The translations under genes and the position numbers were made by a program. Shown piece after piece: positions 44,207 to 52,540 of a stretch of 64,000 bases of DNA. The notes under the pieces were generated by a model. The model saw nothing but the letters and a program-made list of their open reading frames with translations. It ran no database searches and was not told the DNA's origin. Source of the stretch: Streptomyces longisporoflavus. Lineage in GTDB: Bacteria > Actinomycetota > Actinomycetes > Streptomycetales > Streptomycetaceae. The stretch is taken from assembly GCF_014649775.1 (NCBI RefSeq), contig NZ_BMTR01000004.1, forward strand, positions 62,001 to 126,000, given 5' to 3'. Positions within the stretch are counted from its first letter, which is position 1; each line of letters begins with the position of its first letter.

Positions 44207-45223
44207 TTACGCCGAGCCCCGGCGTACCAGTTTCGTCGGCAGGACCACGCTTTCCGTCGGGAGCTCGCCCTTGGCGAGGAGCATGCGGGCCATCAGGCGG
44301 CCCATCTCCTCGATGTCCTGGCGCACCGTGGTCAGCGGCGGGTCCACCTGCTCGGCGACCGCCAGCATGTCGTCGAAGCCCACCACCGCGACGTCCTCAG
44401 GCACGCGGCGCCCCCGCTCCCGCAGCACCCGCAGCGCCCCCGACGCCGTCAGGTCGTTGGCCGCGAAGACCGCGTCGATGTCGGGAACGCGGTCGAGCAG
44501 CTCGCGCATCGCGCGCTCCCCGCCCGCCGGGGTGAAGTCGCCCTGCGCGACGAACCTCTCCCCCGCGTCCGGCAGGACGTCGCGGAAGCCGTCGAGGCGG
44601 TCCACCGCCGACGTCTGGTCGAGCTCTCCGGTGATGTGCGCGATGCGAGTGCGGCCGAGCGAGACCAGGTGGCGCACCGCGTCCCGCGCTCCGCCGCGGT
44701 TGTCGCAGTCGACGTACGGAGAGGTCACCGTCCCCTCCGGCCACCCCGGACGGCCGCCGAACACCGTCGGCACCCCCGCGCCCTGGATGATGCCGGGCAG
44801 CGGATCGTCCAGGTGCAGGGAGAAGACAAGGGCGCCATCCACATGGCCCCCCGACAGATAGCGGCCGACCCGCTCATGATCGTCACGCCCCTCCGTGAGC
44901 AGCAGCACCAGCTGCACGTCGCGTGACGTCAGCTCCTTGCTGATGCCTCGCAGCTGCAAGGCGAAGAAGGGGTCCGCGAAGACCCGCGTCTCCGGCTCGG
45001 CGATCACTACGGCCACCGCGTCGTGCCGGCGGGTCACCAGGCTCCGGGCGGCGCGATTCGGCACGTAGCCGAGCTGGTCGACCGCTTCCCTGACCTTCTC
45101 GGCGAGCACCTCGCGCACGCCCGCGTCGCCGTTGACCACGCGGGACACCGTGGCCCTGGAGACCCCGGCCCGGGCGGCCACGGCCTCCAGGGTGGGGCGC
45201 GGTGCGGCGCTCGGCTCGGTCAC
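44207..45223 (-). CDS. LacI family transcriptional regulator
   Basis: This is a 338-residue sugar-responsive repressor. The N-terminal helix-turn-helix and hinge are classical (PTLEAVAARAGVSRATVSRVVNGDAGVREVL, then PNRAARSLVTRR), followed by a periplasmic-binding-like effector domain (VAVVIAEPETRVFADPFFA, FAANDLTASGALRVL, VGFDDMLAVAEQVDPPLTTVRQ). The GTG start at 45223 follows GAGGAG at six bases. It is likely to bind CG-centred palindromes such as the one before the GH64 gene at 41940, linking it to beta-glucan use. The upstream GMC oxidoreductase gene points the same way 85 bp upstream. Confidence 0.92.
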   Translation of the reverse strand: MTEPSAAPRPTLEAVAARAGVSRATVSRVVNGDAGVREVLAEKVREAVDQLGYVPNRAARSLVTRRHDAVAVVIAEPETRVFADPFFALQLRGISKELTSRDVQLVLLLTEGRDDHERVGRYLSGGHVDGALVFSLHLDDPLPGIIQGAGVPTVFGGRPGWPEGTVTSPYVDCDNRGGARDAVRHLVSLGRTRIAHITGELDQTSAVDRLDGFRDVLPDAGERFVAQGDFTPAGGERAMRELLDRVPDIDAVFAANDLTASGALRVLRERGRRVPEDVAVVGFDDMLAVAEQVDPPLTTVRQDIEEMGRLMARMLLAKGELPTESVVLPTKLVRRGSA

Positions 45224-45308
45224 GTGGGGCTCCTCGGGGCGGTCCTGCGGGTGTGCGCCGGTCAGGATACGGCCGGCGGGCGTGGCGGGAAGGCACCCCC
45301 CGCCCGCG

Positions 45309-46988
45309 TCACCTCCGGGCATCCGCCCTGATCAGCTCGGCCGCCTTCTCCGCGAGCGCCACCGTGGGGGCGTGCGTGTGGCCGCGCGTGATGCGCGGCA
45401 TGACCGACGCGTCCACGACCCGCAGCGCCGTCACGCCCCGCAGCCGCAGCTCCGGGTCGGTGACCGAGCCCTCGTCGCTGCCCATCCGGCAGGTGCCGAC
45501 CGGGTGGTACAGCGTCTCGGACGCCCCTCGGATCGTCCGGGCGAGCGCCGCGTCGTCGACCGTGCCGGGATGCGGGCCCATCGGACCGGCGGTGTACGGG
45601 GCCAGCGCGCGGCCCGCGAGCAGTTCCTCAGCGCGGCGCACCCCGGCGACAAGGGTGCTGAGGTCGGCCTCCGCCGTCAGATAGCCGGGGTCTATGTAGG
45701 GCGCGGAGCCGACGCCCGGGCCCTTCGGGGTGATGCGGCCCTCGCTCTCCGGCTGGAGCAGCACCACACCGATGGTGATGCCGTGTTCGGTGGGCGGGGT
45801 CAGGCCGTGATTGATGAAGGGGACGGGGGCGAAGATCAACTCGATGTCGGGGGCGGCCAGTTCGGGCCTCGTCTTGATGAAGGCGACAGCCTCACCGACG
45901 TTCGAGGTGAGCGGGCCGCGCCCGCCGAGCAGGAAGCGGCCGACGTTGGCGAGGGAGTCCGCGCCGGTCAGTGTGACGGGCTGCGGGCAGCGCATGGTGA
46001 CCACGTAGGAGAGGTGGTCCTGGAGGTGGCGGCCCACGCCTCGGGATTCGATGCGTGGTTCGATGCCCGCCTTCGACAGATCGTCCGGGTCGCCGACTCC
46101 GGAGGCCTGCAGGAGCTGCGGGGAGCCGATGGCGCCCGCGCTGAGGATCACCTCGCGGCGGGCGATCAGCCTGCCGGGAACACCGTCGGCGATGACGCCG
46201 GCCACGCGCGTCCCGTCGAACTCCAGTCTGCGCACGCGTGCTTCGGTGAGGATGTGCAGGTTGCGGCGGCGCCTCGCCGGTTTCAGATACCCGTCGGCGG
46301 CGCTCCAGCGGCGCCCGCGGCGCTGGTTGACCGGCGTGAGCGCGAAGCCGCTGTGATCGGGTTCGTTCAGCTCCGCCAGCTCGCGCAGACCCGCCTCGCG
46401 GCAGGCGTCCAGGAACGCGGCGGTGGACGGGTTGGCGGCGCGGGGCGGGGAGATCCAGAGCGGCCCTTCGCTCCCGTACACGCTGTCCGTGCCCGCCATG
46501 CCCGCCATGCCCGCAGTGCCCGCCGTACCTGCCATACCCGCCGTACCTGCCATACCCGCCGTGCCCCGCGCACCTGCTCCGCCGGGCCCGCCCGTCCACC
46601 GTTCCGCACGCCGGAAGTAGGGCACGAGCGCTTCGTAGGACCACTCGGGCCCCGCGGCCTCGCCCCAGGCGTCGTAGTCGTCGCGGTGACCGCGCACCCA
46701 CATCATGGCGTTGAGCGAGGACGAGCCGCCCAGGGTGTGGCCGCGCGGCCAGTACAGCTCACGGCCCCCGAGCGCGGACTGCTTCGTGGTGGAGTAGTCC
46801 CAGTCGTAGCGCGTCTTGAACAGCTTCGGGAACGCCGCCGGAATACGGATCTCGGGCTTCCGGTCGCGCGGCCCCGACTCGACGAGGGCCACCCGCACCG
46901 CGGGGTCCTCGGAGAGCCGGGCGGCGAGGACACATCCGGCGGAGCCGGCACCGACGATGACGTAGTCGTACACGCTGTCCTTGCTCAA
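45309..46988 (-). CDS. GMC family FAD oxidoreductase (choline dehydrogenase-like)
   Basis: This is a 559-residue FAD enzyme of the glucose-methanol-choline family: dinucleotide-binding IVGAGSAGCVLAARLSE, GHTLGGSSSLNAMMWVRG, GAIGSPQLLQASGVGD, and the C-terminal catalytic His regions HPVGTCRMG and TRGHTHAPTVALAEKAA. It resembles BetA choline dehydrogenases and related alcohol oxidases; the true alcohol is unknown. The TTG start at 46988 is preceded by AAGGGAG. Unusual is a low-complexity insert of Gly-Thr-Ala-Gly-Met-Ala triplets at residues 133-167, encoded by a GC-rich minisatellite between conserved family blocks. No signal peptide is visible. Confidence 0.9.
   Translation of the reverse strand: MSKDSVYDYVIVGAGSAGCVLAARLSEDPAVRVALVESGPRDRKPEIRIPAAFPKLFKTRYDWDYSTTKQSALGGRELYWPRGHTLGGSSSLNAMMWVRGHRDDYDAWGEAAGPEWSYEALVPYFRRAERWTGGPGGAGARGTAGMAGTAGMAGTAGTAGMAGMAGTDSVYGSEGPLWISPPRAANPSTAAFLDACREAGLRELAELNEPDHSGFALTPVNQRRGRRWSAADGYLKPARRRRNLHILTEARVRRLEFDGTRVAGVIADGVPGRLIARREVILSAGAIGSPQLLQASGVGDPDDLSKAGIEPRIESRGVGRHLQDHLSYVVTMRCPQPVTLTGADSLANVGRFLLGGRGPLTSNVGEAVAFIKTRPELAAPDIELIFAPVPFINHGLTPPTEHGITIGVVLLQPESEGRITPKGPGVGSAPYIDPGYLTAEADLSTLVAGVRRAEELLAGRALAPYTAGPMGPHPGTVDDAALARTIRGASETLYHPVGTCRMGSDEGSVTDPELRLRGVTALRVVDASVMPRITRGHTHAPTVALAEKAAELIRADARR
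46488..46566 (-). repeat. In-frame 9-bp minisatellite inside the GMC gene
   Basis: About nine units of GCCCGCCAT/GCCCGCCGTACC-type 9-mers (plus-strand reading) encode repeating Gly-Met/Thr-Ala. The period preserves frame, so copy number could vary without disrupting the enzyme. Confidence 0.85.
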
Positions 46989-47137
46989 CTCGACTCCCTT
47001 GAATGGCTGTTCGCGGAGGATGCTCACAGGGGACGTGGGGGCGTTGCGCGTGGATGAGCCGTACCAGAAATACACCCGACGTGGACCTCTGGGTAAAGGG
47101 ATGGCGCGTGGAGCGGAGTGTCCTACAGGATCTCCAC

Positions 47138-48127
47138 ATGACGACCAGAAAGGCCGATGCCGAACACGCCGTCCAGCCGCCCGCGCCACAGCCCACGCAG
47201 CACACCCAGCTCACCCAGCACACGCAGCAGAGCAGCACGCCGGAGACACACCTCACCCCGTACGCCCGGCTGCCGCGCCGCCACCACGACCGTCACATCG
47301 CGCACAGCACGGTCGACGCCTTCGGGCAGGCCCACTGGCTGCTCACCGCACGCGAGCCGGGGCGCGGACGCGGCGCGATGAAGCCTTACGACGCGCTGGT
47401 GGTCACCGTCGACACCGACGGCCGTGACCACGCCACGGAGCTGAACGCGCTGCGAGCAAGGTATCCGCGCATCGACGCACTGCCCGACGGCGGCTTCGTC
47501 GTGGCGGACAGTCGCAGCCGCCGGTCCGAGCAGCATGTCCAGGTCTTCGACGTACTCGGACGGGAGTCATGGGCGTTCCGCGTCGGGGACGCCGTCGAGG
47601 ACCTCCTTACCGACCGAGCGGGCCGCCTGTGGGTCGGCTACTTCGACGAAGGCGTCTTCGGGGACGACGAGCTCAGCCATCCGGGTCTGCGGTCCTGGTC
47701 CGCGGGCGGCGAACCGCTGTGGGCCTACAAGGCGGCGGAGGGCGGCAGCGAGATCTGGGACTGCTATGCGCTCAACGTCGCCGAGGAGTCCGTCTGGGTC
47801 TGCGCCTACGGCGACTTCACCCTCCTGGAGGTCCGCCCCGACGGCTCGGTGCGGCAGCGCGCGAACGGCACGAAGGCAGCCACCGCCCTGGCCGTGCACC
47901 AGGGCCGGGTGACCTTCCTCGGCGGCTACGGCGACGACCACGACCGGCTGGTCGACGCCGAGCTCCGCCACCAGGAGGTCCGGCCGTACGCCTCCGGCCG
48001 GCTCACCGGCCCCGACGGCGCCCCGCTCGGCCGCTGCAGAACGGTCAGCCGCGGTCCGCGCATCTACGTACAGGAGAAGCCGTACACCGCCTGGACGGTG
48101 CTCGACATCAGCGCGGTCGGCGGATGA
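47138..48127 (+). CDS. Hypothetical beta-propeller-like protein
   Basis: I do not recognise a named family for this 329-residue protein. After a Gln/Thr/His-rich tail (residues 12-45) it has repeated blade-like strands: GGFVVADSRSRR, HVQVFDVLGRESWAFRVGD, GRLWVGYFDEGVFGDD, ESVWVCAYGDFTLLEVRPDGSV. This is as in NHL/WD-type six- or seven-bladed propellers. It has no signal peptide or membrane segment. The ATG at 47138 follows AGGA. Its stop overlaps the start of the HEAT-repeat gene (ATGA), so the two are coupled. The role is unknown; propellers usually bind proteins or small ligands. Confidence 0.75.
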   Translation: MTTRKADAEHAVQPPAPQPTQHTQLTQHTQQSSTPETHLTPYARLPRRHHDRHIAHSTVDAFGQAHWLLTAREPGRGRGAMKPYDALVVTVDTDGRDHATELNALRARYPRIDALPDGGFVVADSRSRRSEQHVQVFDVLGRESWAFRVGDAVEDLLTDRAGRLWVGYFDEGVFGDDELSHPGLRSWSAGGEPLWAYKAAEGGSEIWDCYALNVAEESVWVCAYGDFTLLEVRPDGSVRQRANGTKAATALAVHQGRVTFLGGYGDDHDRLVDAELRHQEVRPYASGRLTGPDGAPLGRCRTVSRGPRIYVQEKPYTAWTVLDISAVGG

Positions 48128-48714
48128 CGGCAACGGCCCGCCGAGCGCCGGGGCGGCCTCCTCCTGGACGGCGCCACCCCGACCCCGCCGTCCGCGCCTC
48201 CGCTGCCGACGCCCTCGACCCGGTCGCTACGGGCTCGCCGGTGGAGGGCCGTGCCGTCGAGGGCCTCGTCGGCCTCCTGGAACACGACCCGGAGATCAGC
48301 GTCCGCCGTCAGGCCGCCACCACGCTGCGGTGGCTCCGGTATGAAGAGGAACACCACGCCGGGATCGCCGCCGACGCCCTGGAGCGCCAGGCCAGATCGC
48401 CCGATCCGGAGATCCGGGCGCACAGCGTCGCCGACGCCCTGCGCCGCGGCGCCCCCGACGCGTACGAACGCCTGCTGGCCGCACCCGAACCCCCGGGCGC
48501 GCACCGGCAGTTGCTGCTCGGGCTGATGAACGTACCCGGCGGGCACGGGTTCGTCCTGCCGTCACGCGCCCAGCGCGAGGCGCTCATCGAGCGCCTCGAA
48601 GCCCTGCGCGCCACGGGCTGGGCCGAGCGCGACGCGGACGCGGACGCGGACTTCACGGCGGACGACCGGGCAGAGCTGCTCGCCGCGCTCCTGAAGACCC
48701 CGCGCAACGCCTAG
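48124..48714 (+). CDS. HEAT-repeat-like hypothetical protein
   Basis: This is a 196-residue helical protein with HEAT/PBS-lyase-like repeats: [54 protein letters not shown] helical C-terminus ends with an Asp/Ala-rich run ([14 protein letters not shown]) before LLAALLK. These repeats act as protein-binding arrays. It starts at the ATGA overlap with the upstream propeller-like gene. Its TAG stop shares the CTAG tetranucleotide with the stop of the convergent laccase gene. Confidence 0.72.
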   Translation: MTATARRAPGRPPPGRRHPDPAVRASAADALDPVATGSPVEGRAVEGLVGLLEHDPEISVRRQAATTLRWLRYEEEHHAGIAADALERQARSPDPEIRAHSVADALRRGAPDAYERLLAAPEPPGAHRQLLLGLMNVPGGHGFVLPSRAQREALIERLEALRATGWAERDADADADFTADDRAELLAALLKTPRNA

Positions 48715-49769
48715 CCGTGATGCTCATGGCCGGAAGACGTCTTCGCGTCTCCCGAAGACTTCTCCGTGTCCCCGGAAGACTTCTTCGCGTCCCCGGAAGA
48801 CTTCTTCGCCGAAGAAGCATGGTGCGCCTCGTAGTCCGGGATCGTGCCGTCCGCCTTCTTCACCAGGAAGAGGCCCGCCATTCCCATGTCGGAATGGCTC
48901 TGCACATGGCAGTGGTACATCCAGGCGCCCGCGCCCACCCCCTCCCCCGCGATGACCTGGAAGCCGAAGGAGTCGCCCGGACCGCAGATCTTGTCGTCGA
49001 GGATCTGGCTGGGGTCGTCGGGGCCGGTCAGCAGGCCCGTGCGGTTGTCCGCCCAGCGGTGACCGTGCACGTGGAACGTGTGGTAGTACTCGCCGTGCGT
49101 GATCGAGACGAACTCGACCCGATCGCCCACCGTGGCCTCGAAGTCGGGGGCGTCGTGGCCCGCCTTGTTGTTGATCGTCATGTCGTTGAAGACGATCGTG
49201 AAGGTCTTGTCGGGCAGCAGGTCGCCCTTGCGGCGCACGATCAGCGCGCCGTAGAGGCCCTTGCGCACGCCGCCCGTGCCGTGGTCGGTGCCGACGACAT
49301 GGTCGTGGTAGTGCCAGTAGCCCGCCGTGCCCGGCCGCCAGGTACCGTCCTTGCGGCGGCCCGGCGCGTGCGTGCGCCAGGTGTAGGTGCGCTTGCCGCC
49401 CGGCTCGACGTGGCTCTTGGTGTGTCTGGTGCCGTCGCTGGATATCTCGTAGTCCATGCCGTGCACGTGCAGACTGGCGTCGACGTCCATCAGGTTCTCG
49501 AACTCGATGTGCAGGGTGTCGCCCTCGTTCAGCTCGATGAGCGGGCCGGGGATGGACGCCTTGCCCTTCTCCAGGCCGTAGCCCATCTGCCCGTCCGGCA
49601 GCTTCTCGGCGTACATCTTGATGCGGCGGACCTCGCCACCGGCCGGCGCGGTCTTCGGCCCTTCGGCCGTGCTCGCCTCGGGCGCGGCGGCCAGCGACAA
49701 CGATGTCACCCCGGCCGTCGCGGCCACGCCGCCCACGAGCATCCGCCGGTTGAAGCTGCGTCGGTCCAT
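48711..49769 (-). CDS. Two-domain multicopper oxidase (small laccase, SLAC)
   Basis: This is a 352-residue two-domain laccase that oxidises phenols and reduces O2, forming the trimer of small laccases in this genus (SCO6712 in S. coelicolor). It has a twin-arginine signal ([16 protein letters not shown]). Copper ligands are seen in [28 protein letters not shown] and the type-1/trinuclear block [19 protein letters not shown]. The C-terminus adds a Ser/Gly/Asp/Lys repeat tail, SSGDAKK-like x4, then HEHHG, which may help copper binding or wall contact. It is convergent with the HEAT gene, with stops overlapping in CTAG, and divergent from the ThuA/dehydrogenase gene 200 bp away. Confidence 0.95.
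   Translation of the reverse strand: MDRRSFNRRMLVGGVAATAGVTSLSLAAAPEASTAEGPKTAPAGGEVRRIKMYAEKLPDGQMGYGLEKGKASIPGPLIELNEGDTLHIEFENLMDVDASLHVHGMDYEISSDGTRHTKSHVEPGGKRTYTWRTHAPGRRKDGTWRPGTAGYWHYHDHVVGTDHGTGGVRKGLYGALIVRRKGDLLPDKTFTIVFNDMTINNKAGHDAPDFEATVGDRVEFVSITHGEYYHTFHVHGHRWADNRTGLLTGPDDPSQILDDKICGPGDSFGFQVIAGEGVGAGAWMYHCHVQSHSDMGMAGLFLVKKADGTIPDYEAHHASSAKKSSGDAKKSSGDTEKSSGDAKTSSGHEHHG
48731..48812 (-). repeat. 21-24 bp tandem repeat in the laccase C-terminal tail
   Basis: Four imperfect units of TCCCCGGAAGACTTCTTCG-type sequence (plus-strand reading) encode repeats of SSGDAKK. It is an in-frame low-complexity tail next to the terminal His cluster. Confidence 0.8.
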
Positions 49770-49969
49770 GCCGAACTCCCCACTGCGGTACGGAGACTGA
49801 CGGGGCGCAGGTGGCCCCCGAGACGGCCACACGGTATCGGGGGGATCTTCGTTTATCCACACGCAGGACAAAGTTCGCGGAATTCCGTCCGTACCTATTG
49901 GCGAGTGGCAAAAAGAGGTCTAGCTTCGTCCGCGCCTGTTGCTGTGACCGACGAGGGGTGGGTGTACTC

Positions 49970-52540
49970 ATGCGGCTCACACCGCATCAAGAGCCCTTGG
50001 CTGTACGAGGGTTGAGCAGAGTCAGACGCAGATCGAACCCCCGGGACCAGGGCAGCGGCCCGGACCGGAACCGTAACCGGACCGGCTCGCGCCGGGCCTG
50101 GGCCGCCGCCCTGCTCTCCGGAGCCATGGTCACCGGCGCGCTGTCCACACAGTCCGCGACCGCGCGGCCCTATCCCGAACCGCCGATGACAACGATGTCC
50201 CTTCCCTCGCCGCCCGGCCAGGCGAACGTACGCGTCCTCGTCTTCCACGGATCGGCGGCGGGCGGCGACGAGTCACCGGTCGTGAACGCCGGTATCGAAG
50301 CCATCGAGAAGATCGGCCAGACCGGTCCTGCCGACCAGCGGTTCAAGATCGTGGCGACCGACGACCCTGCGGTCTTCACGAACGAGGCCAAGCTCGGCAA
50401 GTTCAACGCCGTCGCCTTCCTGACCGGCGGCGGCGACATCCTCGACCCCGAGCAGGAAGCGGGCCTAGAGGCCTACATGGAGGCGGGTGGCGGCTTCCTC
50501 GGCATCCATGACGCGGCCCGCGCCGAGCCGTACTCGAACTGGTTCACCGGCCTGGTCGGCGCCCGTCCCGCCGACTCCAGCCCGACGAACGTGCAGCGCG
50601 CCACCGTCGAGGTCGGCGACCGGGAGCACCCGGCCACCAAGGACCTGCCCCTGCAGTGGAAGCGCCCCGACCAGTGGCTGAACTGGACCAAGAATCCGTC
50701 CGGCGAGGTCCACACCGTGGCCCGCGTCCGCGAGTCGACGTACCAGCCGGGCGAGAGCAAGAACGGCGCCGACCACCCGGTCTCCTGGTGCCGTGACTAC
50801 GACGGCGGACGCTCTTTCTACACCGGCATGGGCGGCACGGCGGCCTCGTACGACGAGACCGACTTCCGCCAGCACCTGCGCGGCGCCCTGAACTGGACGA
50901 CCCGCATCTCGCGCGCCGACTGCAAGTCGACTATCACCGCCAACTACAAGGCGCAGCGCCTGACCCAGGCCAACCAGCCGGGCAAGAACGACCAGATCGG
51001 CGAGCCGCACGGCCTGGTCACCGCGCCCGACGGCAAGGTCTTCTACATCGGCCGCGGCGGCGCCGACTCCTCGCAGCCGGTCATCACCGACTGGAACAAC
51101 CCGGACATCGGCAAGGGCAAGGGCGAGATCCACGTCTACGACCCCAAGACCAAGAAGTCGACCCTCGCGGGCGCGCTGACCGTCTTCGGCAACAAGGGCG
51201 GCGGCGACGAGCTGATCAAGGTCGAGGAGGGTCTGCTCGGTATCGAGCTGGACCCGAAGTTCGAGCAGAACGGGTGGGTCTACCTGCACTACACACCCCA
51301 CTCGAAGATCAACCGCGAGACGCACATGGCCGAGCGCCACGTATCGCGCTTCACGCTCGACCGCGCCACCGACAAGCTGGACATGGCCAGCGAGAAGGTG
51401 CTCCTGAAGTGGCCGGTGCAGATCCACAGCTGCTGTCACGCGGGCGGCGGGATGGCCTGGGACTCCAAGGGCAACCTCTACATCGCGACCGGTGACAACA
51501 ACTCCTCGCAGTTCAGCGACGGCTACTCGGGCAACAACCCGCAGCCCAACTTCAAGGGTGTCTCCTTCGCCGACGCGCGCCGCACCGCGGGCAACACCAA
51601 CAACCTCAACGGCAAGATCCTGCGCATCCACCCCGAGGACGACGGCACGTACACCCTCCCCTCGGGCAACCTCTTCACCGGCAAGGAGCCGGACGAGGGC
51701 GGCGGCAAGACGCGCGGCGAGATCTATGTGATGGGCGTCAGGAACCCGGCGCGCATCAGCATCGACAAGAAGACGGACACGCTGTACGCGGGCTGGGTCG
51801 GCCCGGACGCGGGCGCTCCGTCGACGACGTGGGGGCCCGCCAAGTACGACACGTTCGCGGCGATCACCCACGCCTCCAACCGCGGCTGGCCGTACTGCAT
51901 GGGCAACAACCAGCCCTACCGCGACCGCAATCTGCCGGACCCGACGAAGCCGCTCGGCTGGTACGACTGCAAGAACCTCAAGAACGAGTCGCCCAACAAC
52001 GACGGTCTGGTGAACATCCCGCCGGCCGAGCCGAACAACATCTGGTACTCGCCGCAGGGCGGCGGCGTCGACTACCCGCGCGACGCGAAGGGCGTGCCGA
52101 GCTACAAGACGGAGGAGCAGAAGATCCTCCTGCCGTGGCTCAAGGGCGGCGGCCAAGCCACGATGAACGGCCCGGTCTACCGCTACGACGCCGCGAGCAC
52201 CAGTGCGGACAAGTGGCCCTCGTACTGGGACGGCAAGTGGTTCGTCGGTGACTTCTACGACGCCGACCAGCCCCGGCACGCGGTCCTGACCGACCCGAAG
52301 ACGGTCGGCAGCGGCGGTCTGCCCGTGCACGCCGAGTCCCTGAAGAAGATCATTCCGATCGGCAACGACGGCATCAAGAACCTCATGGACTGGAAGTTCG
52401 CCGCCGACGGTTCGCTCTACGTCCTCGACTACGGCCGCGGTTTCTTCACCTCGGACTCCAAGTCGGCGCTCTGGCGCGTCACTTACTCGGGCGGCGAGGC
52501 CACACCGGCCGCCAAGGACCTGGCAAGGAAGACCGGATGA
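49970..52540 (+). CDS. Secreted ThuA-domain plus PQQ-type sugar dehydrogenase-like protein
   Basis: This is an 856-residue exported fusion. A signal peptide (residues 42-65, RAWAAALLSGAMVTGALSTQSATA) follows a charged leader. A ThuA-like domain (about 80-310: VRVLVFHGSAAGGDESPVVNAG; AEPYSNWFTGLVGA; GRSFYTGMGGTAASY) is followed by a sorbosone/glucose dehydrogenase-like six-bladed propeller. The propeller has HGLVTAPDGKVFYIGRGG, ELDPKFEQNGWVYLHYTP, SCCHAGGGMAWDSKGNLYIATGDNN (catalytic His-like) and AAITHASNRGWPYCMGNNQPY. It probably binds PQQ or a sugar; family members oxidise aldoses or bind glycans. The stop overlaps the start of the cupredoxin/DUF1080 gene (ATGA), indicating a joint function outside the cell. 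Confidence 0.88.
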   Translation: MRLTPHQEPLAVRGLSRVRRRSNPRDQGSGPDRNRNRTGSRRAWAAALLSGAMVTGALSTQSATARPYPEPPMTTMSLPSPPGQANVRVLVFHGSAAGGDESPVVNAGIEAIEKIGQTGPADQRFKIVATDDPAVFTNEAKLGKFNAVAFLTGGGDILDPEQEAGLEAYMEAGGGFLGIHDAARAEPYSNWFTGLVGARPADSSPTNVQRATVEVGDREHPATKDLPLQWKRPDQWLNWTKNPSGEVHTVARVRESTYQPGESKNGADHPVSWCRDYDGGRSFYTGMGGTAASYDETDFRQHLRGALNWTTRISRADCKSTITANYKAQRLTQANQPGKNDQIGEPHGLVTAPDGKVFYIGRGGADSSQPVITDWNNPDIGKGKGEIHVYDPKTKKSTLAGALTVFGNKGGGDELIKVEEGLLGIELDPKFEQNGWVYLHYTPHSKINRETHMAERHVSRFTLDRATDKLDMASEKVLLKWPVQIHSCCHAGGGMAWDSKGNLYIATGDNNSSQFSDGYSGNNPQPNFKGVSFADARRTAGNTNNLNGKILRIHPEDDGTYTLPSGNLFTGKEPDEGGGKTRGEIYVMGVRNPARISIDKKTDTLYAGWVGPDAGAPSTTWGPAKYDTFAAITHASNRGWPYCMGNNQPYRDRNLPDPTKPLGWYDCKNLKNESPNNDGLVNIPPAEPNNIWYSPQGGGVDYPRDAKGVPSYKTEEQKILLPWLKGGGQATMNGPVYRYDAASTSADKWPSYWDGKWFVGDFYDADQPRHAVLTDPKTVGSGGLPVHAESLKKIIPIGNDGIKNLMDWKFAADGSLYVLDYGRGFFTSDSKSALWRVTYSGGEATPAAKDLARKTG

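Noticed and set aside
46488..46566. Frameshift or assembly error in the GMC gene
   Set aside because: The nine-bp period keeps the frame, and conserved motifs on both sides are intact, so it is a real in-frame insert.
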